A stretch of DNA of 34,936 bases from a virus, in the IMG/VR virus record IMGVR_UViG_3300031521_000217, positions 1 through 34,936 of that record; one strand, given 5' to 3'. Numbering within the stretch: the stretch's first letter is position 1; each line of letters opens with the position of its first letter. The notes under the pieces are model-generated. The model ran no database searches and had not been told where the DNA came from. It saw nothing but the letters and a program-made list of their open reading frames with translations. A program made the position numbers and the translations under genes. This document shows, piece after piece, positions 22,223 through 29,572 of this stretch.

Positions 22223-22695
22223 TATTAGGATATAAAAAGAAAGAATTATTTGATACTTTTATAAGTAAATTCATACCAAAAAATATTGAAACATACTGTG
22301 AACCATTCGGTGGAGATTTCTGCGTTCACACCTACCTAAAAAATAAGCCAGTCTTATCAATTTATAATGATATCAACACATATGATACTATCATAGATGC
22401 TGATATTATACTACATACTGATTATAAAGAAATCTTCAAGAAATATGATTCTGAAAACACCGTATGGTATCTGGATCCACCATATTATAAGAAAGAATTT
22501 CTATATGATAATTGTGAAAAATATACCGAAGATTTCCACACAGAATTAAAGAATGAAATAGATAAACTTAAAGGTAAAATTATACTATCATATGAAGATA
22601 AACCTTTTATAAGACGCTTATATAAAGATTATTCTATCAATAAATATGAGGGCGAAAATCGTATTTTTAAATATGAGTTAATAATTACAAAATGA
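22219..22695 (+). CDS. Short Dam-like DNA adenine methyltransferase
   Basis: 158 residues with CEPFGGDFC (residues 27-35, S-adenosylmethionine-binding motif like PFxGG) and WYLDPPYYKKEF (DPPY at 86-89, catalytic motif for N6-adenine methylation), in the order of class D12 enzymes such as T4 Dam. T4 Dam is about 260 residues; this one lacks much of the target-recognition region between the motifs, so specificity or activity is doubtful. If active it would modify phage DNA against restriction. It is translationally coupled on both sides. Confidence 0.8.
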   Translation: MILGYKKKELFDTFISKFIPKNIETYCEPFGGDFCVHTYLKNKPVLSIYNDINTYDTIIDADIILHTDYKEIFKKYDSENTVWYLDPPYYKKEFLYDNCEKYTEDFHTELKNEIDKLKGKIILSYEDKPFIRRLYKDYSINKYEGENRIFKYELIITK

Positions 22696-23135
22696 CAATT
22701 GTAGAAATCAAAGAAGTAATAGATAGCAAAAAATACAAATCGTATAAATTAGGCTATCGGGAATATTATATAATGTATCATAAAAATTATAGCACATATG
22801 TATCATATATTGGAATATTTGAAACTATAACATATAAAATTAATAAATTTTTCAAAGATTTTAGAATAGGAATATTTTATAATGATAAGACTTATGTTGA
22901 AGAAATATCAAATTTTCATCGAAATGATTACTTATCTAATAGTATTGGTATTAATCCTCAAGACTTATATGAAATTGTTTCTGGTGAAAAAATAGAAATA
23001 TTCTTTAAAAAAAACGAAAAAGAAAATAATAATTATAAAGTTAATGAACAATTATTTTATATAGATTTGAAATCTAATATCAGAAAAAATAAATTATTAA
23101 AAATAGCAAATGACAACAGAAGAAATATTAAATAA
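22692..23135 (+). CDS. Hypothetical protein, tandem paralogue A
   Basis: 147 residues: MTIVEIKEVIDSKKYKSYKL, GYREYYIMYHKNYSTYVSYI and NPQDLYEIVSGEKIEIFFKK. Its opening (MTxxEI...I....YR-Y) and the D-L/V-Y-E-x-V/I-S/T-G segment reappear in the following protein, so the two look like diverged duplicates. No family is recognised. The end overlaps the next gene by 26 bases in another frame. Confidence 0.7.
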   Translation: MTIVEIKEVIDSKKYKSYKLGYREYYIMYHKNYSTYVSYIGIFETITYKINKFFKDFRIGIFYNDKTYVEEISNFHRNDYLSNSIGINPQDLYEIVSGEKIEIFFKKNEKENNNYKVNEQLFYIDLKSNIRKNKLLKIANDNRRNIK

Positions 23136-23535
23136 AATTCATGATATAAAATTTTATAATGTATCATATCGTGATTACTTTGGTATGATAGAAAATTATG
23201 TGATTTGTATACATCCATTTGTAATTAAAATAATCGAAATATATAAGCCAATTGAAAAATTTGTAGAAACAATGTCATATTTATTTCTTGATAAAAGTCG
23301 CAGTAAAGAAATTATGTCAGTTGCACATTATAATTATTATAGAGGTGAGTGTAATTTTGATCCGTGTGTATTATATGAGGAAATTACAGGTGATTTTATA
23401 CACACACATAAAGGAAATATAATAGAGCCACATACATATGATGAGAAACATTATAAACAAATATCAGAAGAGTTTAATAATAAAATACCACAACACTTTA
23501 GAAAAGAAAAACTTAAAAAATTAAATACATTATGA
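23110..23535 (+). CDS. Hypothetical protein, tandem paralogue B
   Basis: 141 residues: MTTEEILNKIHDIKFYNVSY, RDYFGMIENYVICIHPFVIK and DPCVLYEEITGDFIHTHKGN, sharing the opening and the C/D-L-Y-E-E-I-x-G region with the preceding protein. It ends in a Lys-rich helix (RKEKLKKLNTL). The function is unknown. The stop overlaps the start of the SLOG gene (ATGA, 23532-23535). Confidence 0.7.
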   Translation: MTTEEILNKIHDIKFYNVSYRDYFGMIENYVICIHPFVIKIIEIYKPIEKFVETMSYLFLDKSRSKEIMSVAHYNYYRGECNFDPCVLYEEITGDFIHTHKGNIIEPHTYDEKHYKQISEEFNNKIPQHFRKEKLKKLNTL

Positions 23536-24071
23536 ATTATATATGCTTTAGTGGTGGAGCTACGGGCTCAGATTTTTTATGGAGTTTTGAAAGTCTTAAA
23601 AAAGGATTTAAAGTTGTTGACTTTTCTTTTGAATGTCACACAACAAAGTCAGAGAATAGGTACATTCTATCAGATAAGCAATTAAAGGAAGGATTTGAGC
23701 ATATAAAAATTGCAAATGTAAGGTTAGGTAGAAACATAAAAAACATTCAGCCATACATAAGAAATTTAATATCTAGGGATTGGTTTCAAGTGAAGAATTC
23801 TGATGCGATATTTGCTATTGGATTGTTACAAGGTGAAGATTGTGTTGCAGGAGGAACAGGTTGGGCAATACAAACAGCTATAGATAATAATAAACCAATA
23901 TATTTATTTGAACAAAATGATAATCAATGGTATTATTTTGATTATGAATCTAATCGGTTTGAAGTATATGAAAAAGTACCTACACTTACAAATAGATTTG
24001 CAGGTATAGGTACTCGTAATATCAATGATAATGGAATTAAAGCTATTGTGAGTCTTTTTAAATCCATATAG
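23532..24071 (+). CDS. SLOG/DprA-like Rossmann-fold protein
   Basis: 179 residues. ICFSGGATGSDFLW (motif at 8-14) is the nucleotide-binding turn of the SLOG superfamily, and AIGLLQGEDCVAGGTGWAIQ near 96-115 fits the second loop of LOG/YspA-type proteins. FAGIGTRNINDNGIKAIVSL at the end is a repeated SLOG-type signature (GxGTR) seen in phage versions. These may bind or process nucleotides. It ends the operon with Dam-like methyltransferase and converges on a small minus-strand gene, overlapping it by 14 bases. Confidence 0.75.
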   Translation: MNYICFSGGATGSDFLWSFESLKKGFKVVDFSFECHTTKSENRYILSDKQLKEGFEHIKIANVRLGRNIKNIQPYIRNLISRDWFQVKNSDAIFAIGLLQGEDCVAGGTGWAIQTAIDNNKPIYLFEQNDNQWYYFDYESNRFEVYEKVPTLTNRFAGIGTRNINDNGIKAIVSLFKSI

Positions 24072-24228
24072 AAGAGTTTCCTTCTTTTATCAATTCGGTG
24101 CGATGTACACTAAAAAAAACCTCAACAATGAGTTTTTCGGTTGGCTCAACTGTTTCTAAATCATAATAACCGCCTTCCCAGGTTCTTGTGATTTTACAAA
24201 CATATCCTTTATAAATTACTGTTTTCAT
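24058..24228 (-). CDS. Small hypothetical protein (56 residues)
   Basis: ATG at 24226-24228 opens MKTVIYKGYVCKITRTWEGG, continues YYDLETVEPTEKLIVEVFFS and ends NSSIWI with TAA at 24058-24060. Its end overlaps the convergent SLOG gene by 14 bases and its start abuts the stop of the membrane-protein gene. The beta-strand pattern with Gly-Gly suggests a tiny folded protein. No family is recognised. Confidence 0.6.
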   Translation of the reverse strand: MKTVIYKGYVCKITRTWEGGYYDLETVEPTEKLIVEVFFSVHRTELIKEGNSSIWI

Positions 24229-24229
24229 A

Positions 24230-25405
24230 TTAATAGTAATAATTGTTGTTATTATTATTTTTCACTTTACCATCTTCATCATACTCAATATCATTCAGAA
24301 CAATCCATATTGATAAGCCAAGATTTATAATCATCACAATGATAAATAACCACAGTAACTGTTTATCTGACAATTTGACATCAATATAATCAAAATCTTT
24401 AAATTGTTTTCTGCTCCAATATTTAGGTATAGAATTCTGAGTCCATATTGACAATTCATCTAAATTAACTTTATCTTTACCAGTATAGAAACTTCTAAAA
24501 TTAACTTCCATTGCTGGTTTATCGCTCCAAGAAAATGCATCAACCCACTGTATTTTTTTAGACACTGAATCTAAACCAAAACAATATACTAATTCATTTT
24601 TATTTCCACCTATCCAATAACTTCGTTGTTGCTGAACAATTGAGAGCGGTTTATTATAAAAAAAGACTAAAAATATTCTAATCTGGGAAATTGGTCCAAA
24701 TGTACCGTTTATATATTGCCATTCAATAAGTTGATTTTTTGTTGGTTTATAACCAAGAAATGGTGATTGGTTATCAGAGCCATCATTATCATACAATTTT
24801 GGATAATCATATAAGCCTAATTTTTTTGCTTCTTTTTCATCAATTTTATTAAAACCAAATATAGAATACGAATTTTTTATTTTATTGGTATAATTATGAG
24901 ATTTTGTAACAGTTTTTGATGTTAAAACATTATTATCAAAAGTCTTACAATACATATCACCGTCTCTGGTATAATAATCTCTATACATATCAACAAAATT
25001 TATAGGTGTTGACCAAATTTTAGTCAATCTATCAAATTCTTCATGTGAAATATCATAATATTTACCTGTAGATGTAATCTGAACCCATCTTGAACTATGA
25101 CTAACACTATGTGAGCAATCATAATAAGTTGTATGAGAATTACCTTTTGAATCAGTTGTTGTACTTGAGCAAGTTTCTGTGATCCACTCGTTCCAAGGTT
25201 CATAATATCTTACTTCAGATACTATATCTCCAAGATATTCAGTTGCCGATGTTGAGCTACTAATCATACCGAATTGAATAAGTCCAGTAATTATCATTGA
25301 TGGACCAATCAGAATTAAATATTCCCACCAAACAACTTTTGTGCGGAAAAAAATGAAAAGAATAACAGCGAAAATAATTGGAATTAAATAAATAAATGGT
25401 GTCAT
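24230..25405 (-). CDS. Phage membrane protein with large soluble domain
   Basis: 391 residues. Two N-terminal transmembrane segments (about 4-19 and 29-47), a roughly 300-residue Tyr/Trp/Ser-rich soluble part (RYYEPWNEWITETCSSTTTD, paired cysteines CSS...DCSH), and a C-terminal transmembrane segment (LLWLFIIVMIINLGLSIWIV, about 350-369) with the tail GKVKNNNNNNYYY. The layout resembles conserved membrane proteins seen in large phages, of unknown role. The soluble part is probably exported, given its Cys-Ser-Thr content, but topology is inferred. The Asn/Tyr tail is coded by simple AAT/TAT runs. Confidence 0.72.
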   Translation of the reverse strand: MTPFIYLIPIIFAVILFIFFRTKVVWWEYLILIGPSMIITGLIQFGMISSSTSATEYLGDIVSEVRYYEPWNEWITETCSSTTTDSKGNSHTTYYDCSHSVSHSSRWVQITSTGKYYDISHEEFDRLTKIWSTPINFVDMYRDYYTRDGDMYCKTFDNNVLTSKTVTKSHNYTNKIKNSYSIFGFNKIDEKEAKKLGLYDYPKLYDNDGSDNQSPFLGYKPTKNQLIEWQYINGTFGPISQIRIFLVFFYNKPLSIVQQQRSYWIGGNKNELVYCFGLDSVSKKIQWVDAFSWSDKPAMEVNFRSFYTGKDKVNLDELSIWTQNSIPKYWSRKQFKDFDYIDVKLSDKQLLWLFIIVMIINLGLSIWIVLNDIEYDEDGKVKNNNNNNYYY

Positions 25406-25453
25406 AATTTTTTATTTTTAAATTTATAATATTTTTAAGTATAATAATTAAAG

Positions 25454-25765
25454 TTATTCGCCTACACAACCAAGATTTGGAAAGTGCTCTCCAAATTTAG
25501 TTATAAAGTCTTTTTGTGTGATTTTAGTTAAGGTAGATTCCATTTTTTCAGGTAATTCTGCATAGGCGATAACATTTATCTTATTTTCAGTAGTCCAATG
25601 TTTCCAACCATCACCACTACCATCACCATAATCATTAGGGTTATCATAATATCCAATTGCAAACTCAACACTCCATCCACCCCATGCTGGTTCTAAGTAT
25701 TGAACTAAAACCTGACCTTCTGGTGCAGTATCATTTGTCATTTCTTTTGTTGATATAAACTCCAT
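25454..25765 (-). CDS. DUF551-like small protein
   Basis: 103 residues. VLVQYLEPAWGGWSVEFAIG, YYDNPNDYGDGSGDGWKHWT and VIAYAELPEKME follow the order of the DUF551 type (a phage-frequent domain with conserved Trp and a W/Y-x-x-L-P end). It is acidic with Gly/Trp-rich loops. A host-type promoter element lies 24 bases before the ATG. Function unknown. Confidence 0.65.
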   Translation of the reverse strand: MEFISTKEMTNDTAPEGQVLVQYLEPAWGGWSVEFAIGYYDNPNDYGDGSGDGWKHWTTENKINVIAYAELPEKMESTLTKITQKDFITKFGEHFPNLGCVGE

Positions 25766-25789
25766 GATTTAATTTTTTAAATTAGATAA

Positions 25790-25797
25790 CAAAGATA
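25790..25797 (-). promoter_or_regulatory. Bacteroidetes-type promoter, TTG-N19-TATCTTTG
   Basis: Minus-strand TATCTTTG, 24 bases before ATG 25765, with TTG 19 bases further upstream: the consensus spacing for the Bacteroidetes primary sigma factor. The best promoter match in this window. Confidence 0.7.
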
Positions 25798-25817
25798 GTA
25801 ATATCTTCTTATATAAC

Positions 25818-25876
25818 AAAATGAATGATAAAATATAAACATTATTTAGAAATATTTATATTTTATCATTCATTTT
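25818..25876 (-). terminator. Long 22-bp hairpin after frameshifted gene
   Basis: Perfect 22-bp arms (25818-25839 and 25855-25876) around a 15-base loop. On the minus strand it follows the gene ending at 25896 and precedes the promoter at 25790, fitting a terminator. Confidence 0.78.
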
Positions 25877-25895
25877 TAATACATTTTATAAGAAT

Positions 25896-26260
25896 TTATC
25901 TTTTAAAATTAAAAGTAGTATATCCTTCTCTTTCACTCGGATTAGATACAACTTCATAACCATTTTCTTTAGCAACATTAAAGAATTTCTTAATAAACTC
26001 TTCTTCTAACTGTACGTTTGGTAAAGTGAAAGGTGGTGACAATTTACCAGGTTGCAAATTATAACCATTATCAATTTAAATGCATCATAAATAACATTAT
26101 CATATTCTTCTGGAGAATATTTTTCTTTCCAATTCCTTAACAATTTAACGAGTTTGTAAAAGTCATACACATCAGATATACCTTTTTTGATACTGGAAAA
26201 TAAGCCTTCATTAAAAGCTTGCCAATTTTTAATTTTTTTCATATTTATTTTATTTTTCAT
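25896..26260 (-). pseudogene. Frameshifted small gene with CTS-like N-terminus
   Basis: The frame from ATG 26260 reads MKNKINMKKIKNWQAFNEGL and DVYDFYKLVKLLRNWKEKYS up to NVIYDAFKL, then continues with an unnatural-looking tail ending at 26006. A one-base shift near 26071-26080 gives a well-formed continuation, DNGYNLQPGKLSPPFTLPNV then EEEFIKKFFNVAKENGYEVV and FNFKR, ending in TAA at 25896-25898 just before the hairpin. So the intact gene would be about 121 residues. A true frameshift mutation, assembly error or ribosomal shift are all possible; no classic slippery heptamer in frame is seen. Confidence 0.65.
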
Positions 26261-26262
26261 AA

Positions 26263-26502
26263 TTAATCACAAAATGATTTGATTTTTAATTCCCATTCTT
26301 TTATTACAAGTATAAACTCAGATGTGTCAGGGAAGTCATAACCAATAACATAAAAAATAGAATCAAGCATACTCTTTTCTTCACGAATAGACACTCTTCC
26401 ACCAAACCGATATTCTAATTTTTCTTTACTTCTATTCAATTGATTTCTAACATCAGATCGAAGTAAAATACCAGCTGTCAATTCAAATTTAAATTTTGCC
26501 AC
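26263..26502 (-). CDS. Hypothetical 79-residue protein
   Basis: MAKFKFELTAGILLRSDVRN, QLNRSKEKLEYRFGGRVSIR and MLDSIFYVIGYDFPDTSEFI suggest a ferredoxin-like alpha/beta fold (beta-alpha-beta with FGGR turn), as in many small phage proteins. No family is recognised. It ends two bases before the start of the frameshifted gene and belongs to the same minus-strand run. Confidence 0.68.
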   Translation of the reverse strand: MAKFKFELTAGILLRSDVRNQLNRSKEKLEYRFGGRVSIREEKSMLDSIFYVIGYDFPDTSEFILVIKEWELKIKSFCD

Positions 26503-26514
26503 GATTTTTTATTT

Positions 26515-26901
26515 TCAAAATTTGTAATATTTTTTTAATGCTTCAATAGTATTGATACCAATTTTATCCAAATTTTCTTCAAAATTCAAATATTCGTAAC
26601 ATTCATGCTCATAAGAGATTTTAATGTCTCCTTTCACTTCACATATGAACATATGCATCTCATAGTTAGTAGTTTCATTACTAAATTCATGATATCCGAT
26701 ATATTCATCACTAATAACATCTAAATCAGTTTCTTCTTTAACTTCTCTATAAAGAGCAGTTTTTATTTCTTCACCACCATCTACTTTACCACCAGGTAAG
26801 CAATAGATATTAGGAAAACTTCTATCGTAAGAAAACCTTTTTAGAAAAAGGATTTTATTATCTTTTTTGATAATAGCTACTGCAGAAATTCTTTCTTTCA
26901 T
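26515..26901 (-). CDS. Nudix hydrolase
   Basis: 128 residues with a complete Nudix box at about 38-60: G-K-V-D-G-G-E-E, seven residues, then R-E-V-K-E-E-T-D-L, matching G-x5-E-x7-R-E-U-x-E-E-x-G-U except for Asp in place of the last Gly. The N-terminus (ISAVAIIKKDNKILFLKRFS) is the usual first strand. It would hydrolyse a nucleoside diphosphate linked to another group; T4 has NudE-type hydrolases, but the substrate here cannot be read off. Confidence 0.88.
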   Translation of the reverse strand: MKERISAVAIIKKDNKILFLKRFSYDRSFPNIYCLPGGKVDGGEEIKTALYREVKEETDLDVISDEYIGYHEFSNETTNYEMHMFICEVKGDIKISYEHECYEYLNFEENLDKIGINTIEALKKYYKF

Positions 26902-26929
26902 CTCTTATTTTATTTTAATAATATATAAA

Positions 26930-27109
26930 TTATGGATAGCTATCATTATATTCATTTTGATACCCACATTTTCTACACTTTTGAGTAACGGTATTATACC
27001 TATCAACAGTTTCATTTAAAACTAATCTTTTACAATTTGGACACATTGGTCGCCAATACAATTTAAATTTATTGTATAAAATTTTTAAAATTCTAATTTT
27101 TCTTTTCAT
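26930..27109 (-). CDS. Small zinc-ribbon protein (59 residues)
   Basis: ATG at 27107-27109 opens MKRKIRILKILYNKFKLYWR, then PMCPNCKRLV and QKCRKCGYQNEYNDSYP, stop TAA at 26930-26932. Two Cys-x-x-Cys pairs about 20 residues apart form a zinc-ribbon pattern. The N-terminal part is strongly basic, suitable for nucleic-acid binding. Its start overlaps the end of the gene at 27093 by 17 bases. It is probably real given this coupling. Confidence 0.68.
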   Translation of the reverse strand: MKRKIRILKILYNKFKLYWRPMCPNCKRLVLNETVDRYNTVTQKCRKCGYQNEYNDSYP

Positions 27110-27518
27110 ATTTAGATTTATTTTTAATATAATAATCTGACAACTCTTTAAAAGATTTCATATCCTTACGAATAACACAAGTCATATGACGTTTCATTTC
27201 ACCTAATGACATATTATCTAATTCTTCAGATGTATAAAAATCATAATACTCATCATTAATGAGTTTAAGATACTTTTCACAATAATCCTCAGAATCCATA
27301 AACCAATGATCAACAGAAGATGAACAACCAATTGATACTATACCTTCTTCTTTTGCTTCACCTTGATAAACAAATTTGCAGTAGTTATACCAATCAATTA
27401 ATGGATCACCTGTTGCAAAAAATTTAACTTTCTCACCATAGGAAACTTCAATAGCTTCAAATGTTGGTGTTCCATCTTCATACTTAACTGTCATAAATGC
27501 AGTATACTCTTTTTTCAT
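27093..27518 (-). CDS. Hypothetical 141-residue protein
   Basis: Start chosen at ATG 27518 (MKKEYTAFMTVKYEDGTPTF); an upstream in-frame ATG at 27572 adds 18 residues that overlap the preceding gene and look like noise. The protein has VSYGEKVKFFATGDPLIDWY, FVYQGEAKEEGIVSIGCSSS and a C-terminal helical part MKRHMTCVIRKDMKSFKELS. No family is recognised. It is coupled to the zinc-ribbon gene downstream. Confidence 0.7.
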   Translation of the reverse strand: MKKEYTAFMTVKYEDGTPTFEAIEVSYGEKVKFFATGDPLIDWYNYCKFVYQGEAKEEGIVSIGCSSSVDHWFMDSEDYCEKYLKLINDEYYDFYTSEELDNMSLGEMKRHMTCVIRKDMKSFKELSDYYIKNKSKYEKKN

Positions 27519-27529
27519 AATAATAAATT

Positions 27530-27829
27530 TTAAATTTCTCTTAGAACTTTCATTTTTTGAGCTAAAACCCAAGTTCCACCTTGTGATTCAGGTCTGTTAT
27601 AATATTCAAAATCTTCTATTACAACTTCAACCCAAACTCTATCTTTAGTTGAAAGATGTGGAGCAACTGGAACTAATGTACAATGCCAACCTTTTCTGTA
27701 AGCAAACCCAGTAGTTGGATGTGATTCAGCATCCAGCCAAACACCGATAGGAATTCTACTTTTTTGATTTATAAAAAGAGGTGACAAAGAATCATCTTTC
27801 ATTTTGCGAATTAGTTTATATGCTATCAT
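27530..27829 (-). CDS. Conserved phage protein (GWHCTL/APHLS type)
   Basis: 99 residues: LFINQKSRIPIGVWLDAESH, TTGFAYRKGWHCTLVPVAPH, LSTKDRVWVEVVIEDFEYYN and RPESQGGTWVLAQKMKV. I recognise this motif order (GVWLxAE, R-x-GWH, APHLS, RVW, RPESQGG-W-LA) from a widespread family of small phage proteins of unknown function. It seems complete. It overlaps the upstream membrane-protein gene by four bases. Confidence 0.8.
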   Translation of the reverse strand: MIAYKLIRKMKDDSLSPLFINQKSRIPIGVWLDAESHPTTGFAYRKGWHCTLVPVAPHLSTKDRVWVEVVIEDFEYYNRPESQGGTWVLAQKMKVLREI

Positions 27830-28113
27830 TTTTCTATATAATATTTTGTTCCTTTAAACTGGCAATCACCATCACAATCAAAATTACAAATTGTAAATTT
27901 TTTTTCATTCAATTGAAATGGTTGATATTGTGTACAAATTTTAATTATTTTTTCTTGTTCAATGATTATTGGTTTCTTTTTACTTTCTTCTTTCATAAAT
28001 TTTCTATATTCTTTATTGAAAAGAATTGTCCAATTACTACCAGTAAGTATAAATGGACTTAAAAATATAAAAATAAGAAACGCAAGTCCTAATAATTCTC
28101 CAAATAGACTCAT
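27826..28113 (-). CDS. Small membrane protein with Cys-rich C-terminus
   Basis: 95 residues: one N-terminal transmembrane segment (about 6-24, ELLGLAFLIFIFLSPFILT), a basic stretch (KEESKKKPIIIEQEK), then a Cys-containing C-terminal end (CTQYQPFQLNEKKFTICNFD, CDGDCQFKGTKYY) that could bind a metal. No family is recognised. A host-type TATCTTTG element stands 17 bases before the ATG. Confidence 0.7.
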   Translation of the reverse strand: MSLFGELLGLAFLIFIFLSPFILTGSNWTILFNKEYRKFMKEESKKKPIIIEQEKIIKICTQYQPFQLNEKKFTICNFDCDGDCQFKGTKYYIEK

Positions 28114-28130
28114 AATATTTATTTTATGTA

Positions 28131-28138
28131 CAAAGATA
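28131..28138 (-). promoter_or_regulatory. Bacteroidetes-type -7 element TATCTTTG
   Basis: 17 bases before ATG 28113 on the minus strand, immediately after the terminator at 28142-28179, an arrangement expected for a new transcription unit. A TTG lies 22 bases upstream, slightly beyond the usual spacing. Confidence 0.58.
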
Positions 28139-28141
28139 ACA

Positions 28142-28179
28142 AAAAAAAGTCACTCATAATCAAATGAGTGACTTTTTTT
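28142..28179 (-). terminator. Terminator after LemA-like gene
   Basis: 16-bp stem (AAAAAAAGTCACTCAT / ATGAGTGACTTTTTTT) with loop AATCAA, downstream of the minus-strand gene ending at 28201. Confidence 0.88.
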
Positions 28180-28200
28180 AATAATTTTTAATATTTTTTG

Positions 28201-28746
28201 TTAGATTTTAATTTCGTTGTCATCGACTCGTGTCTCAATCACCTTTTTAGTTTCAGATGAAGAAATAACAACGTATTCAATCGGCTTACTATTTTCTTTT
28301 GATATAAACCATTTATTCGGCATAGTATTAATATATGTTTCATATTCTCGTTTCTTATCAATGACGGACTTCTGTGTATTCGAAAAGTATGTGCGCTGAA
28401 TCTCAATATCATTCATTAATTTTTCGTATAATTTACTATCAAAGTTAGGATTGGATTCTGTAATCCATTTCATTAAAGTACCATCACCCTTTGAATAACG
28501 ACCAGCAATCATATCTGTATAAATTTTATCAAACTTATCTGCATAGCTTGCAGGAACTTTAGCTTCATCTCGTAAGATAGACCACATTTGGTTGTGTACG
28601 TTTTCAACATTAGCAATTTCTGCTGTAGTTGTTTTGTACTTGGACATTGCTCCGTTGTTATACGAAACATACATACTGAAAATTGAAATAGCTGCGATAA
28701 TTACAATACCTACAATAGTAAGTGTCAAAATTTTACTTAAACTCAT
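28201..28746 (-). CDS. LemA-like membrane-anchored protein
   Basis: 181 residues: an N-terminal transmembrane helix (about 9-27, TIVGIVIIAAISIFSMYVS), then SYNNGAMSKYKTTTAEIANV and ENVHNQMW, matching the S-Y-N-x...A-x-x-N-V-E pattern of LemA proteins, then helical PASYADKFDKIYTDMIAGRY and VIDKKREYETYINTMPNKWF. LemA family members are membrane-anchored helical bundles of uncertain role. Its codon use and G/C content are visibly higher than neighbours, suggesting more recent acquisition or higher expression. Confidence 0.75.
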   Translation of the reverse strand: MSLSKILTLTIVGIVIIAAISIFSMYVSYNNGAMSKYKTTTAEIANVENVHNQMWSILRDEAKVPASYADKFDKIYTDMIAGRYSKGDGTLMKWITESNPNFDSKLYEKLMNDIEIQRTYFSNTQKSVIDKKREYETYINTMPNKWFISKENSKPIEYVVISSSETKKVIETRVDDNEIKI

Positions 28747-28802
28747 AATTTTTTTAAATTTTTAATTTGTTGATAATAATTTTTAATTTTTACTTTTAAT
28801 TT

Positions 28803-28946
28803 TTACTTTTCAGATAAGTATTTTTCACCCATCTTCACCATAAGAACACAATCTGTGTTAGTTACTCCGTTTTTTACTGCATGTTCAGATACGTTAGAAC
28901 CTGTTGCTACATACTCCTTGTAGAAGTCAATCAATTTTTGTTTCAT
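28803..28946 (-). CDS. Very small phage protein (47 residues)
   Basis: ATG at 28944-28946 gives MKQKLIDFYKEYVATGSNVS, EHAVKNGVTNTDCVLMVKMG and EKYLSEK, stop TAA at 28803. This is a neat amphipathic helix-turn-helix-like sequence with natural codon use and an A-rich leader as expected for Bacteroidetes initiation. I have an impression of similar small phage proteins but cannot name a family. Confidence 0.66.
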   Translation of the reverse strand: MKQKLIDFYKEYVATGSNVSEHAVKNGVTNTDCVLMVKMGEKYLSEK

Positions 28947-28990
28947 TTTGTTTTTTTGTTTTTAATTAATAATTTGTTTGTTGTTTTTAT

Positions 28991-29443
28991 TTATTTTATT
29001 AAACTTTGTTTCATTTCAATCATTCCTTTTAATCTAATCACTTCGGTATAATGTGGTGGAGCTTGCGCCAAAGTTCTAAGTTCATTATATCTCGGATGCA
29101 AATCTATAACATCTTGCTTAGTAACTGCTGAAATTAAATCTTCGTCTAATTTTTTAGCTGCTTCCCAAAATTTTTCTGCTTTTCTCATTTGATACCTCAT
29201 AAGCAAACCCATAAGAGATATAATTACAGAAAAAGTAAAACTTAATTTAATATACAAATTTGTATTAAATATAGTGTAAAATTTTGGATCATTTACATTT
29301 GTTGCCATCGACTCAAACATAAATTTGTTTACGATAAAACAAATTACAAACCAAAACGGAACACTAAAAACAAAGAAAGTAAACCAATCAAGTTCTTTAA
29401 TGCGTTTATCAAATCTATCAGACAATTCTTTAAATTTTTTCAT
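28991..29443 (-). CDS. Membrane protein, two transmembrane segments
   Basis: Start at ATG 29443 (MKKFKELSDRFDKRIKELDW); the in-frame ATG at 29482 lies upstream of the promoter element at 29469 and is rejected. 150 residues with two hydrophobic segments (about 21-40 FTFFVFSVPFWFVICFIVNK and 63-83 KLSFTFSVIISLMGLLMRYQ) and a C-terminal helical cytoplasmic-type tail (KAEKFWEAAKKLDEDLISAV). No family is recognised. Confidence 0.72.
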   Translation of the reverse strand: MKKFKELSDRFDKRIKELDWFTFFVFSVPFWFVICFIVNKFMFESMATNVNDPKFYTIFNTNLYIKLSFTFSVIISLMGLLMRYQMRKAEKFWEAAKKLDEDLISAVTKQDVIDLHPRYNELRTLAQAPPHYTEVIRLKGMIEMKQSLIK

Positions 29444-29468
29444 ATCTTTATGTTTTATAATTACACTA

Positions 29469-29476
29469 CAAAGATA
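29469..29476 (-). promoter_or_regulatory. Bacteroidetes-type -7 element TATCTTTG
   Basis: Minus-strand TATCTTTG 25 bases before ATG 29443, the same distance as at 9265 and 25790. No clear -33 TTG. Confidence 0.58.
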
Positions 29477-29520
29477 CTGCATATGTTTTATAAAAAAAAA
29501 TATTTTAATGTTTTTTAATA

Positions 29521-29556
29521 AAAAATGCTCATAAACCGAAATTTATGAGCATTTTT
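29521..29556 (-). terminator. Terminator after the 29573 gene
   Basis: 15-bp stem AAAAATGCTCATAAA / TTTATGAGCATTTTT with a 6-base loop, downstream of the minus-strand gene ending at 29573. Confidence 0.88.
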
Positions 29557-29572
29557 ATCAAATATTAACCAT

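Noticed and set aside
26065-26085. Programmed -1 ribosomal frameshift
   Set aside because: The in-frame sequence GCA TTT AAA TTG gives no X-XXY-YYZ slippery heptamer; mutation or read error is simpler.
28991-29482. ATG 29482 as start of the membrane protein
   Set aside because: It lies upstream of the TATCTTTG element at 29469-29476; ATG 29443 fits the promoter spacing and gives a charged helical start.
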